Source: Cymbomonas tetramitiformis (lineage: Eukaryota; Chlorophyta; Pyramimonadophyceae; Pyramimonadales; Pyramimonadaceae). From it: a stretch of DNA of 64,000 bases. The notes below the pieces were generated by a model. That model was not told the DNA's origin and did no database searches. It worked only from the letters and a program-made list of their open reading frames with translations. The stretch lies in contig LGRX02033436.1 of assembly GCA_001247695.2 (NCBI GenBank), forward strand, positions 1 through 64,000. Direction: 5' to 3'. This document shows positions 20,410 through 31,137 of this stretch, one piece after another. Each line of letters starts with the position of its first letter. Within the stretch, counting starts at the first letter, position 1. The position numbers were made by a program, and so were the translations under genes.

Positions 20410-21111
20410 TCAATTAGACGCTAAGCACGCCGAAGTGCGCGTAAAAAAACCAAGGCACGAAAAGCACCCGCAATCACTATTGAAGTATTGCGTTGTGCAA
20501 CGTTTTTCTGTTAGACGAACTATTTTAAAAGGACCACTTCACCCAGCAGCAGTCCGCGGAAAACGAGGCTGCGGTGGAATTGAGTTGGATGCAGGTGTAA
20601 AAGTGGTAGATGCAAATTTCACTTCAACGTTAAATAAAATTCAAACTCGAACGGTCATGTCGATGTGCGGTGCGGTGCTCGTGCTCACTCCCCTGCGCTG
20701 GGCCTGACGATGCGATGCGATGCTAATGCTAGCTGACGATGACGCCTGACCACGACCGCGACCACACGCCAGCGCCACACCAGCGCAGCGCAGCGCTGGC
20801 AGATTTTCCGGGTTTGCTATCCGCGGTATCGTGCAGTCATCACGTCTCACGCGACTCACTGCGCGCGTGATCGACTGTTCGACCGTTGCTAGGAGGGATG
20901 GTGCTCTAAAACAAGAGCAGTTTCTTCTACCAAATTCGTCGGCCGTTTTAACTTAGTAACTTGGTACGTTTGCCCCTCTCCCGAACAAACCACTTGTTTT
21001 TTTGCACTTCTACCTACACCACACAATTATGCCCAGTATTGTGCACCTTATATGTTTTTTTGTTTTTTCGCGATTTTTAAAGCTTTTTTCAAAAAAAAAC
21101 AAAAAGACATA

Positions 21112-21475
21112 CGGAAGACCCCCCAGATATCTTCTGTGCATCTTGTTACCCTCCAGAGATGTCTTTGAGGAAGACATGTCTTCTGGAAATCTGCAACTTG
21201 TAGAAGTTCCACAAAACGTCTTAACACCCCTCTTCGGGGCGTCTTCCTCATTTTTTTGACGATCTTCTACGCGTCTTCTAATGTCTACCTAGGCTAGGTA
21301 GACATTAGAAGACGCGTAGAAGATCGTCAAAAAAATGAGGAAGACGCCCCGAAGAGGGGTGTTAAGACGTTGACGGGAACTTCTACAAGTTGCAGATTTC
21401 CAGAAGACATGTCTTCCTCAAAGACATCTCTAAGACAACCGGAAGATGTACAGAAGATATCTGGGGTATCTTCCG
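21112..21475. repeat. Long inverted repeat (hairpin) of about 360 bp
   Basis: The arms are symmetric about 21293-21294 (centre CCTAGGCTAGG). The inner ~137 bp of each arm are nearly identical in reverse complement, with one short mismatch cluster near 21217/21373. The outer ~40 bp are weaker. Both arms contain AGAAGACG-type motifs. A transcript through here would form long double-stranded RNA. Confidence 0.88.
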
Positions 21476-21792
21476 CAAGCACAGTCAAGAAGACGTCCGG
21501 AAGATGTCAAAAAATGTCTTCCGCGTGTCTTCTGTGTGTCTTCCGCGTGTCTTCCGCGTGTCTTCCGCACCTCTTCTGGGTTCAGGAAGACATATATTTC
21601 CCGAAGGCGTCTGGAAGATGTACAGAAGGTATCTGGGGTATCTTCCGCAAGCACAGTCAAGAAGACGTCCGGAAGATGTCGGGAGATGTCTTCCGCGTGT
21701 CTTCTGAGTGACTTCTGAACGTCTTCTGAGTGTTTGTCTTCAGGATGCCCTCCGCACTACCTTGGCCAAGTGTCCTTTGTATAGGAGATAGA

Positions 21793-24700
21793 ATGGCAAG
21801 TAAACGTGCCGCGCATCTCCAAAAGGGGGAAGCGCCCCCAAAGACCAAAATGTCGTCCTTCAAACGAGCGATGCTCACTAACCCCCCCCCCGAATCCGCG
21901 GCGGAGGTCTTCCGTCAATCCAAGCCGGAGGTCTTGAAGGGGAAGATGGCAGCGGTGCACGATTGGTTGTCTACGGTGTCGCCATCCCGCGAGCTGGATC
22001 ATGAGATGACGGCATGGCTCGGGGAATCCGTCTACATTCATGAGCATTCCCCTGCAACAAGGTGCTTGCTTGTCTCCATAACCCACATGCATCTATCATG
22101 CACATTTATGCAGTTTGAAATGCATACAACCGAAGATGTGTGGAGCATCTTCTGCGCAACTTCCGGACGTCTTCCACGTGTCTTCTATGAACTCACCATC
22201 ACAATGTTTTCGCAGGGCTGAAGATCACGAGGACGCGGTTCGTATTTGCGTGCCGCGTCAAAGCAACCGGCCACCTTTCGGCTTAGCCGAGCCCACTAAT
22301 GTGCTTTTCTCGGTTCAAGAGTTTTTTGGCTATGTGCAAGCAATTTCAGACTTGCATGAACCGGGCTTTAAGGAGCATACGTGGGAGGACATTTTCTCCG
22401 ATCCATTGGACTTGGCCGATGATCCGGGCACGGTGCACTTTCGACAACATAAGTGGCTCCTTGAGCCTCCCATTGGCGTCAACCTCCAAGGAATGGTGTT
22501 GAAGATACGGGATGCAATCGCATCGGGCGAACCATATCATCGTCCTCCGGAGCTTGTGAGTGATGGGGATAGGCGGATGAATCCGCAAAGGCTTTCACCT
22601 TCACCTCCGGCCCCGATGGATGAAGTTGTGGACATGACCTATACCGAAGTCCATGAGCCCGAGGACCCTCCCCCGGAGATGCCAACACGAAGGTGCGAAC
22701 CGGTTGCCACGGCATGCCCGTATCTCCATGAAAGATGTATGCCTGCACGCTCCATCGGAAGTCGTTCCGAAGACGTTCCGAGCGTCTTCTGCGCATCTTC
22801 CGGGCTCATGGACTTCGGTAAATCTAACGTAGAGCAAAATGACAATAGCAGAATCTGAAATCAAGCATTCCAAAACTGAAATCTGAAATCCACCGTAGAG
22901 CAAAATCAGCCAAAACTGAAAATCGGAAATCTAATATGGAGCAAAATGACACATATAAAAATCTGAAATTGGTTTGTAAAATCTGAAATCAAGCATTCAA
23001 AAAACTGAAACCTGAAATCTAACGTAGAGCAAAATCAGCCAAAATTGAAATTTGGAAAATCTAACATAGAGCAAAATGACAAATGCAAAAGTCTGAAATG
23101 GAGCATTCCAAAAACTGAAAACTGACATCCAACATAGAGCCAAATTAGCCAAAATCGAAAATCGGAAATCTAACGTAGAGCAAAATGACGAATGTAAAAA
23201 ATCTGAAATCAAGCATTCCAAAAACTGAAATCAGAAAACTAACGTAGATCAAAATTAGCTGAGATTGAAATTTTGGAAATCTAACGTAGAGCAAAATGAC
23301 ATATGTAAAATTGCACTTTCGCATTTTCCCTTCAATTTCAACAAATGCACACAATCTTGATTATTGCTAATTAATTACAAATGGTCATCACAAATCACAA
23401 TGGTCAAATGGGGGCAAGGCCATAAGAAGATGTTGCGTCCGAACGGCACGAACACCGGACCGAAGATGCTCAAGTGTCACGAAGGCGTTGAAAATGCTAC
23501 AAGCGGGCATCATGAGCGTGCTAGCGTCTTGGGATAGAGACGAGGGCTACTCGAAAAACATGCTTGAAGACTTGATCGGGCAGTTGACGGTCATAACGAG
23601 AGAGCTCACTTCGGAGCTTGTAGACTGTAAGGTACGGAAGACATCTGGAAGACATCCCGAATACGTTCCGAGTACATTCCAAACGTCTTCCTTAATTACC
23701 TTTTATTTGGTGATTTTGCAGGATGTTCCTAAGCTTCAAAATCTGGTGGATGAGTTCTTCAAGTCACTCGAGCGCGATGGCTCACCTGACTGGCTGGTCA
23801 TCAACACGCATTTGCTTTCCCACTTCCCCGACCAACTCCTCATGTATGGTCCAATACGGGGGACATGGATGTACGTGTTCGAATCATTCAACGGGAAGAT
23901 TCGAAGGTGGGTGAAGAACAATGCATATCCGGTTCAGAGTGTTATGCAAGGCTTCGGGCGGTACCGGATGGTACATGTGGTGCGAGGGTTAATCTTGGTA
24001 CTTCGTCGCCGGCGGGAGGCAACCACCAATCCCACCCGGCCACCCGTGCTCCGGTTCTTGACCACCGCACCGTTGAGGGCGCCGAACACCGTGGTTTTGG
24101 GAACACAAGGCAAGCGCCATGTACTCTCCCGCGCTGAAACGAAAGCGCTGGAGCTGTGGATGCATGGCAACGTGCCCCAACCAATACCGCAAGTTGAAGG
24201 CAAAATTCGACGACTACGTCACCTACTGCAAGAGGTAAGTAAGAAATGAAACCCATAAGGTGCCTGGAAGACGTTTCATATATCTTCTAGGCATCTTCCA
24301 CACGTCTTTGGTAAATACATGTCCTGACACTGTGCACGTATACATTCGCAGGGAAAGCCATATGGTTCGGAGACGTATTGGCGCACATGCCGGAGGGTCT
24401 CGCCTGATGGATGTGCCGCTGCATATGCACGGTAGCGACCCCAAGGTCTGGCTGGGGAGACCATTCACGGAGAATGAAGCGGCACTCGTCGAAGGGCCTC
24501 CTCGCGTGTGTCAATCTTTCGGCTCGGTCGTGGTTCGAGGAGTTTGCTATCGCACGGCAGCTCAGGACAAGACGAAGAAAACTTGTCAACGTTACTTCCG
24601 AGCCTTTTTCTCTGGAGAAACATCAAAGGCCCGAGGAAATCGAGACTGACCGGTGCGTCCGTGCATTACGTTTTGGTGAATGTGCGCAGAATATGTACCG

Positions 24701-25135
24701 AATGTCTTCTGCGTGTCTTCTCGACGTCTTCGGGGATTCTTACTATAGAGTATTGTGGCTCCAACTCGCAGGTACGCCATGGTCGATAGCATCTACAAGG
24801 TCGACTTGGCCGCGAAAGAGTACATTCTTGTGAAGGGAAAGTGGTTCCCTGAATTCAACCAAGCGACGACAAAACGGTTTGCCAAGCTAAACTCGAAGTA
24901 CGGGCCGGACAATACCGCAAAGGTGGTGTACACATACGACCCGGATGATCCCGAGACACCTTGGGACACTACTGATCCATTCATCCTGGCGGCTCAAATT
25001 GAGCACCAAGTTGTAATCAAGAAACATCCTGTGATGAAGACGGCGGTGATATTTGATTTAAAGGCTGACTTTTTCGAGTGCATCGACGATGATGGTTCAC
25101 GACCGAAAGGTGCAAGACGCAAGAGGCGATCATGA
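21793..25135 (+). CDS. CACTA transposase (TnpD-type), C-terminal exons of element 1
   Basis: Visible pieces are 21793 to about 22062 (donor GTGCTT), about 22218-22730, about 23485-23633, 23722-24234 (acceptor TTTTGCAG, donor GTAAGT), about 24352-24590 and 24772-25135. The 23.5-24.2 kb exons encode NMLEDLIGQL, then THLLSHFPDQL, YGPIRGTWMYVFESF and KNNAYPVQSV, matching the C-terminal TnpD domain known as DUF4218. The last two match DUF4216 (VVVRGVCYRTA; DPFILAAQ). I see no DGFNP-type DDE core, so the element is probably deleted and non-autonomous, or the catalytic part is unrecognisable. Exon limits other than those with named splice sites are approximate. Introns are filled with the element's CGTCTTC motifs. 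Confidence 0.68.
22814..23310. repeat. About 110-128-bp tandem repeat within a transposase intron
   Basis: CTGAAATCAAGCATTCCAAA-type phrases recur at 22855, 22983, 23093 and 23203, alternating with TCTAACGTAGAGCAAAATGA. The array lies between two transposase coding pieces of element 1 and is AT-rich and non-coding. Confidence 0.8.
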
Positions 25136-25367
25136 TAATACGCCGGGCATCGTACTTAGTGGTCTGTATGTTGAATAGATGCAATCGTACATGTATGTGT
25201 AGATAGACCTATCAATTAACTTAGCCGTATATTATGTATCATAGCAACAGAGCATGATGACAACCCTGAAGCTGTTAGGAAGATACCTGGAATGTCTTCC
25301 GCATGTCTTCCGTGCGCCTTCTGAATGTCTTCTGTGATTACGCGACTAGTGTACGTGTGGTATGAAG

Positions 25368-25599
25368 TGCTGGACTTTAGGTTCAGGGTTATTATTATGG
25401 GCTCTGATAGCCCCTAGCCTGACCCGTCTCTGATCGGAACCGTGACTCCGCTAGTAGCTAGGATGACAGTACAGTAGTACTGTACTGTCAGTCATCACTT
25501 CGTATTATCCGGGTTTCCGAGATGCATGATAAAAGCACTCGGCCGGACTGATTATGGGAGCTTAGCCAGTTTTACCCGAGCGGAACACCTGTTCTCGCA
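25368..25599 (+). repeat. 5' LTR (232 bp)
   Basis: It starts TGCTGGACTTTAGG and ends ACCTGTTCTCGCA. It contains a short palindrome ACAGTACAGTAGTACTGTACTGT, interrupted in the centre. It matches the 3' LTR throughout the sequence compared. Confidence 0.93.
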
Positions 25600-25737
25600 G
25601 GTTATGCGCGTCACCACTTCCCTAGTAATTCTGATGGCACAGCGCCAAGCTGTTGCCATGATTGGCTAAGTTTTGACACAGAGATGGGGTGGGCGCCCCC
25701 TTAGGCAGTAGCTTTCTCTTCGCAGTATGGCCTCCTT

Positions 25738-28170
25738 TTGAAGTGGAGATCAGTTTTTCAGCATTTATTCGGCAGAGTATCGTCGCTGAGTATGGTTATG
25801 TTTTACGTTCCGTTTGATCAGCGGGCAGGACACTCCGCGTTTTGTGGGTCGCTCCCACGATTAGCCACTCGGCTCATGACCTGCTTGATTATGTTATTGT
25901 TTGCTGAGACTCCTGCAGGAATTGGCCGCTGCGGGATTATTCACTATTGTCGCACCGCTAGCCCGCAATCCCATCTCACTGTCATTTTTGAGATGGAGAC
26001 AACGCCAAGACCACGTACACGCGCTAGAGCGCGTAAATTAGCGACTATTTTCGATGATGTTGGGGCATTAAATTCGGCTACCCCTACAACGCCGCATTTG
26101 GATTCGGCTAACGAGTCGGCTGCGGCTGCGACGCTCGTTCAGCGGTTGCGGAAAGATTCTTTCGATGTTCAGTGCGCGAAGACGGCAGCGACCAAAGTTT
26201 TGGGGGACAAAACAGCAAAGTTTCATGGCAGTGAATCATCGGCTTCGGACATTTTTTCACAGCTGATTTCCGAAATTCAGCAGCTCTTCACGCTGCAGTC
26301 GCAGGCAATTGCACCCCTGTTTGAGCTGACTGACGCTGATGTTCCTGTCATGCCCACTGCCAATGAGCTGCTGTACTCTGTGCTGTTGCTGCTGACCGCG
26401 CCAGGGTCTCCTGCCCGTAATTGGGTAGAGGCTTCTGGGGCTGATGTTCCTGCTGATGGCAAACGTGCCACCCTCGAGGTGGTGCGTATGCTCGCTGATG
26501 ATTCGACTCCGTTCGAGTCTCTGACTGAGCTGCTTGAAGTGAGAATCTCGGACGAGAGTGACCCTGACTCGAGCATTCGTCTTTTTAACAGTTGTCTTCG
26601 GGATGCACAGCGTCTGCAGACGCTGCCCGAAGACGCTGTTAAAAGGCAATTCCTCTCTGCCCTGTCTGGACCGGCTTACGCCACGCTGGTTGACTCGTTT
26701 GCTCGAGCTGACCAGCGTGCGGCTGTAAGTCTGCTCACCCTGCAGGCGCGCGTGCGCGAGCAGTACCGCTGCGGGCGGCTCTCGGGCAAGCGCACTGCGG
26801 CGCGCCCCATGTCCGTGGCATCTTGCACCACTGACACTGGCCTGGCTTCGGCCATCGAGCGGCTCGGTTCTTAGTTGGTCAAGTTGCAGCGGGACGTGGA
26901 TTCCCTTAAGAAGGGTGGCTCCAAGCCACCTCATGGGAAACACGCTCCGCGCGGCTTCCACCGTCCTGGAGTGCAACCGCTTGCTCATTCCGCCTCTTCG
27001 GAGGTGGCTTTTGACAAGCGGTCTGGCACCTTTGTCCCAACGTGCAGGCACGAAAAGTGCCGCGCCGTTGGGTCGAAGCATTGGCTGAGTGAGTGTCCTC
27101 ACAAGGACACTCACCCAATGACCATCTCGGCATCTTACTGCCAAGCCGTCGAGTCTTATGACTCCGACGTGCTTGCCCTTCGTTTTCAGCGGTACTATGA
27201 CGCTGGGGATGAGGGGTCCATTGAGCACTTGTGTGCTCTTGTGGGGCAGCCTGAAATCTGTGAGCTGTCTGCGCATTCCTTTGCTCCAGAGCCTACGGCT
27301 CTGCAGCAGTTCAAGGATGCTGCTGCCTCTGCTGAGACTGCACCTGCTGAGCATCTTTCCATTGGCCGGGTTGCATTTGCTGAGGTCAGCGGTCCGCTTG
27401 CTGGTGGTGTCGCTGAGCCGGCTGCCAGCAAGCAGCTGCTGCCGAAGGCCTCTGCGCCCGTGCATGGTAAGCCGATTGACTTGCATGGGGTCAGCAGTGC
27501 CGCCTTTGTGCCGCCGTCTGCCTCTTTGGCTCTCGGCCCGATGGCTTCTGCTGACAGTTCATTCAAAACATTCAACACTATACACCCTGACTGGTTTGAC
27601 ATTGACCCTGAGCCTGTTGAGGTGTGTGATTCCGATGACGACGGGGAGGGCTCCAACTACCCTCCCGGTGTCTGTCTGACTGAGATTGAGGGGGGTGCAC
27701 CGCCGACGGCTGCGGCATTTCGGCGGTTCGGCGTTCCCAGAGGCTCCAGGCCATTTGGCATCAGTGAATTTACTCTCAGTCTCTTCATGGTGGCTACATT
27801 TCTCTTCAGTGCTACGGCGATGCCGACACTCGTGGTCAGCGGTGGTGTCAGGGGCCTGGTTGAGCCCGGAGCCACTTACGACCACGGTGCGGTTCATCTC
27901 GGTGGTGCATTGCTGGATTCTCCTTGCCCGACTGTGGTTACCGCTGGTTCGTCATTGCCGCCGCGGGATGTGGCACAACTCTTTTCTCAATCGACCTCAG
28001 CGGCTTTGGAATCTGATGGTTTTGCCGCTCTACTTTGGGATCCGCCTGACCCACTTGGGTCTGGTGGTGTCAGTTCTTACAAATTCTCTTCTCAATTGAC
28101 TTCGGATGTTTTTCTTGCTTGGAATCCGTCTGCTGAACTCGGCTATGCCGACCAGCTTTACAGTGGCTGA
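25738..28170 (+). CDS. Gag-like polyprotein with in-frame UAG and zinc knuckle
   Basis: An ATG at 25738 opens a 378-residue frame that stops at UAG (26872-26874). The same frame then runs on uninterrupted to 28170, 811 codons in all. The first part is helical and capsid-like (SSIRLFNSCLRDAQRL then KRQFLSALSG), typical of Gag. Past the UAG is a knuckle-like C-x4-C-x6-H-x4-C, then low-complexity Ala/Ser/Pro sequence. A stretch LVEPGATYDHG vaguely recalls a retroviral protease DSGA motif, but Asp and Ser are replaced. UAG read-through is a known way to express Gag-Pol; here it would extend Gag. A simple nonsense mutation is the alternative. Confidence 0.65.
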
Positions 28171-28350
28171 GTCTGCTTGTTTCAAACCCTGGAGGTGTGA
28201 TTAGCCTTAGCCGCAGTGGTGGGCTGTGCCGGGACAAGTCCCCGGGCACCCAGCTAGAAGTATATCTGTTTCCAGTGAATGCTGTTTGTTATCTGCTTAC
28301 TTAGCTCCGCTTGCCTAGCCCTATTAGCTACGTCACAGCTCCGGGTGGTG

Positions 28351-28582
28351 TGCTGGACTTTAGGTTCAGGGTTATTATTATGGGCTCTGATAGCCCCTAG
28401 CCTGACCCGTCTCTGATCGGAACCGTGACTCCGCTAGTAGCTAGGATGACAGTACAGTAGTACTGTACTGTCAGTCATCACTTCGTATTATCCGGGTTTC
28501 CGAGATGCATGATAAAAGCACTCGGCCGGACTGATTATGGGAGCTTAGCCAGTTTTACCCGAGCGGAACACCTGTTCTCGCA
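28351..28582 (+). repeat. 3' LTR (232 bp)
   Basis: It matches the LTR at 25368-25599 in length and ends. It is preceded by a weak purine tract (GGGTGGTG) and followed by the TGAAG duplication at 28583-28587. Confidence 0.93.
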
Positions 28583-28639
28583 TGAAGTAGCTATGTGGCC
28601 AAATTGCATAATCATCACATATGTGTCGACAACACATGT

Positions 28640-28900
28640 CAGAATGTATTCTGGCCCAGAAGACATTCGGAACATCTTCCGGGTATCTCCCGGGAAGACT
28701 ACCCTTTGCATGTCTTCCGGGAAGATGTCTTCCGAGATCCGGAAGACATTCCGCACATCTTCGGCACGTCTTCCCCGAAGAGTGTCTTCTGGTTTCCAGA
28801 AGACGTTCCCGTCAGAAGACGTCTTCTGGAAACCAGAAGACATCATTTCTACGAAGACGTCTATAAGACGTTCAGAAGACGTCTTCTAGACGTCTTCTGA
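28640..28900. repeat. Right subterminal array of element 1
   Basis: Dense AGAAGACG/CGTCTTCT half-sites in both orientations match the left array at 19024-19495. The pattern also continues at 25270-25340, so the LTR retroelement split this array. Confidence 0.85.
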
Positions 28901-28921
28901 TTTTCCCAGAATGTAGGGGAA

Positions 28922-29940
28922 ACAGCCCGAAAACAGCGGTTTTCGGGCCATATTTCTCAAAAAATGAAAAAAAAAATCAAGAACCATATTTTGTGTGACA
29001 CTTGGATATGTTGTGGTGGGGTAAGGCAACCTTCAAATCGTCGCAAAGATGACATTAAACCGTAGGCGTAAGGCTATTTGAGCCGAAATAGGTCTAAAAT
29101 GCGGAAAACAGCCCGAAAACAGCGGTTTCGGGCCATATTTCTCAAAAAATGAAAACAATTTCAAGAACCATATTTTGTGTGACACTTGGATATGTTGTGG
29201 TGGGATGAGACAACCTTCAAAACTTCGCAAACATAACATTAAACCGTAGGCGTAAGGCTATTTGAGCCAAAATAGGCCTAAAATGCGGAAAACAGCCCGA
29301 AAACAGCGGTTTTCGGGCCATATTTCTCAAAAAATGAAAATAATTTCAAGAACCATATTTTGTGTGACACTTGGATATGTTGTAATGGGGTAAGGCAACC
29401 TTCAAAACGTCGCAAACATGACATTAAACCGTAGGCGTAAGGCTATTTGAGCCGAAATATGCCTAAAATGCAGAAAACAGCCCGAAAACAGCGGTTTTCG
29501 GGCCATATTTCTCAAAAAATAAAAATAATTTCAAGAACCAACTTTTGTGTGACACTTGGATATGTTCTAATGGGGTAAGGCAACCTTCAAAACTTCGCAA
29601 ACATGACATTAAACCGTAGGCGTTAGGCTATTTGAGCCGAAATATGCCTAAAATTCAGAAAACAGCCCGAAAACAGCGGTTTTCGGGCCACATTTCTCAA
29701 AAAATAAAAATAATTTCAAGAACCAACTTTTGTGTGACACTTGGATATGTTCTAATGGGGTAAGGCGACCTTCAAAACTTCGCAAACATGACATTAAACC
29801 GTAGGCGTTAGGCTATTTGAGCCAAAATAGGCCTAAAATGCAGAAAACAGCCCGAAAACAGCGGTTTTCGGGCCATATTTCTCACCAAAAAAAAAATTCA
29901 AAAACCAACTTTTTTCGTTGTCTTAGAATTGATCCCTTAA
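28922..29940. repeat. 185-bp satellite, about six copies
   Basis: ACAGCCCGAAAACAGCGG recurs at 28922, 29108, 29292, 29477, 29662 and 29847 (period 184-186). Each unit includes the inverted repeat CCCGAAAAC...GTTTTCGGG, then TGTGTGACACTTGGATATGT and TTAAACCGTAGGCG. The array continues on the far side of element 1 (before 19006), which inserted into it. Confidence 0.92.
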
Positions 29941-30079
29941 TTTCTAGTGACTTTCAAAAGTTCCTATCGTTGAATTATGCATGTGACCACTTTGTGACGG
30001 CATAGGGAAATGCGACGGCTCTGCTTTGCGTTTCCCCCCCTTGCCCTCCACCCAGTTCTCGTCCAGTGTGCTGGCATCT

Positions 30080-30604
30080 TTATCTGTGAATTTGTATACA
30101 CAACGAAAGACCGGAATGCAGTGAGAACGTGGGCCGAAGACAGCGAAGTTCAAACGCAAGAAAACACAACGAAGAACGAACGAACGAAGAAGCACAACGG
30201 GCGAAATGTGTAACACACGCACTTCCAGATGCACCTGAAGCACTTTGTTGTTCTGAAGGAGTCTTCCGTTTTTTGTTGGCCCTATTATTCTGCGCATCAA
30301 CCCGGGATCGTTCTTCCTTGTCCTTGCGGAAAGCTGCTATCTCCTGTTCGTGTCCGGCGAGATTCTCGATGGGCTCCCATGTGTCCTCGTTATCAGTGAA
30401 ACCCTCCCAACCTATGAGCCACACAGGTTTACCTTTCCTTACTGCTTCCGCGTTTATCTCACGGACGGAGAAGACAGTGTCGTCGTTGCCCGTGAGGTCG
30501 TAAGGGTTTTTCTGAGTTCGTTTCACAGGGCCTTGACCCTGCGCGTGCAGAACCACGTCGGCGTCACTGGTCTTTCTGCGCTTGGCACCTTTGCCACGAG
30601 GCAT
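30080..30604 (-). CDS. Chromodomain protein, about 174 aa
   Basis: Starting at ATG 30604, a Lys/Arg-rich N terminus (MPRGKGAKRRK) precedes a chromodomain at about residues 44-95. It contains VFSVREI, VWLIGWEGF, then DTWEPIENL and a terminal helix EIAAFRK. The aromatic cage is present as Phe (VFSV), Trp (GWEGF) and Trp (TWEP), so methyl-lysine binding is plausible. A basic, Gln/Asn-rich tail follows; the last ~50 residues are Cys-rich and unlike known chromodomain proteins and may reflect a missed intron. It lies just outside the CACTA-invaded satellite. Chromodomains also occur in retroelement integrases, but no integrase residues are seen here. Confidence 0.75.
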   Translation of the reverse strand: MPRGKGAKRRKTSDADVVLHAQGQGPVKRTQKNPYDLTGNDDTVFSVREINAEAVRKGKPVWLIGWEGFTDNEDTWEPIENLAGHEQEIAAFRKDKEERSRVDAQNNRANKKRKTPSEQQSASGASGSACVTHFARCASSFVRSSLCFLAFELRCLRPTFSLHSGLSLCIQIHR

Positions 30605-30919
30605 CTTTACTCAACGAATTTCGAAACAGTCGGTACGTAGATTAGCGATGAATGGGATTAAAATGCTCACAGATTATATTTTTTATACGAATTCCTCGCT
30701 CGCCCCTACTTTGCTATTCCGAAGTCTGCACCAATAATATGAAGTTTTGGAATCATCTTGGGATCGATGAATAACGGTTGTTAATTGGTTGGATCGATGT
30801 GGTTTAGAATGGTACCTATCGTGATAGCTCAAGATCACGTTGATCCGTCAAAGTGGTTATCGTACTTATCGATTACTGCCATTCACATGAGGTGTCGATT
30901 AATCAAATAACAAAATCGC

Positions 30920-31098
30920 GTCGAACCTATCGAGTGACGAGGACAATTCCGGTGAACCTGTCGAGCGACGACGACAGTTTTGTGAACCTGTCGAGCGACA
31001 ACGACAATTTTGCGAACCTGTCGAACGACAACGACAGTTTTGCGAACTTATCGAAAGATAACGATATTTACGATAAGTCATTTGAACATATCGAACGA
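30920..31098. repeat. 36-bp degenerate minisatellite (TCGAGCGACAACGACA type)
   Basis: About five copies of AACCTGTCGAGCGACAACG-type units occur at 36-bp spacing, decaying to the right and ending next to the palindrome at 31102. The plus-strand translation is an Asn/Ser/Asp repeat, but there is no sign of a gene. Confidence 0.75.
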
Positions 31099-31101
31099 CG
31101 A

Positions 31102-31137
31102 CGATAACTCCGATTAATCGATTAATCGGAGTTATCG
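31102..31137. repeat. Perfect 36-bp palindrome
   Basis: The left half CGATAACTCCGATTAATC is followed directly by its exact reverse complement, with no spacer. It can form a cruciform or hairpin and sits at the end of the minisatellite. Confidence 0.9.

Larger units (their letters stand above)
25368..28582 (+). mobile_element. Gag-only LTR retroelement nested in element 1
   Basis: Two 232-bp LTRs (25368-25599 and 28351-28582) begin TG and end CA and are nearly identical over the parts I compared. They are flanked by the 5-bp duplication TGAAG (25363-25367 and 28583-28587). Just inside the 5' LTR, GGTTATG matches the complement of the initiator-Met anticodon region, as in copia-type half-tRNA primers. 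The next bases do not match the usual sequence, so this is tentative. No reverse transcriptase, integrase or RNase H is present, so movement would need an outside polymerase. Near-identical LTRs imply recent insertion. Confidence 0.93.
19006..28918. mobile_element. CACTA-like DNA transposon, element 1 (9.9 kb)
   Basis: The left terminus (19006) begins CCCTACATTCTGGGAAAA, and the right terminus is its reverse complement ending at 28918; 27 of 28 outer bases match. The flanks carry GAA at 19003-19005 and 28919-28921, a 3-bp target duplication. Terminal repeats starting CCCTACA with a 3-bp duplication and a TnpD-type transposase place it in the CACTA (CMC) superfamily. Subterminal arrays of AGAAGACGTCTTCT-type motifs lie at both ends. 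Joining the flanks restores a 185-bp satellite unit, so the insertion is clean. It contains a transposase gene, an LTR retroelement, a tRNA-like gene and a long hairpin. Confidence 0.9.

Noticed and set aside
27830..27920. A retroviral-type aspartic protease in the retroelement.
   Set aside because: The only candidate reads EPGA instead of DSGA and lacks the catalytic Asp and a second motif.
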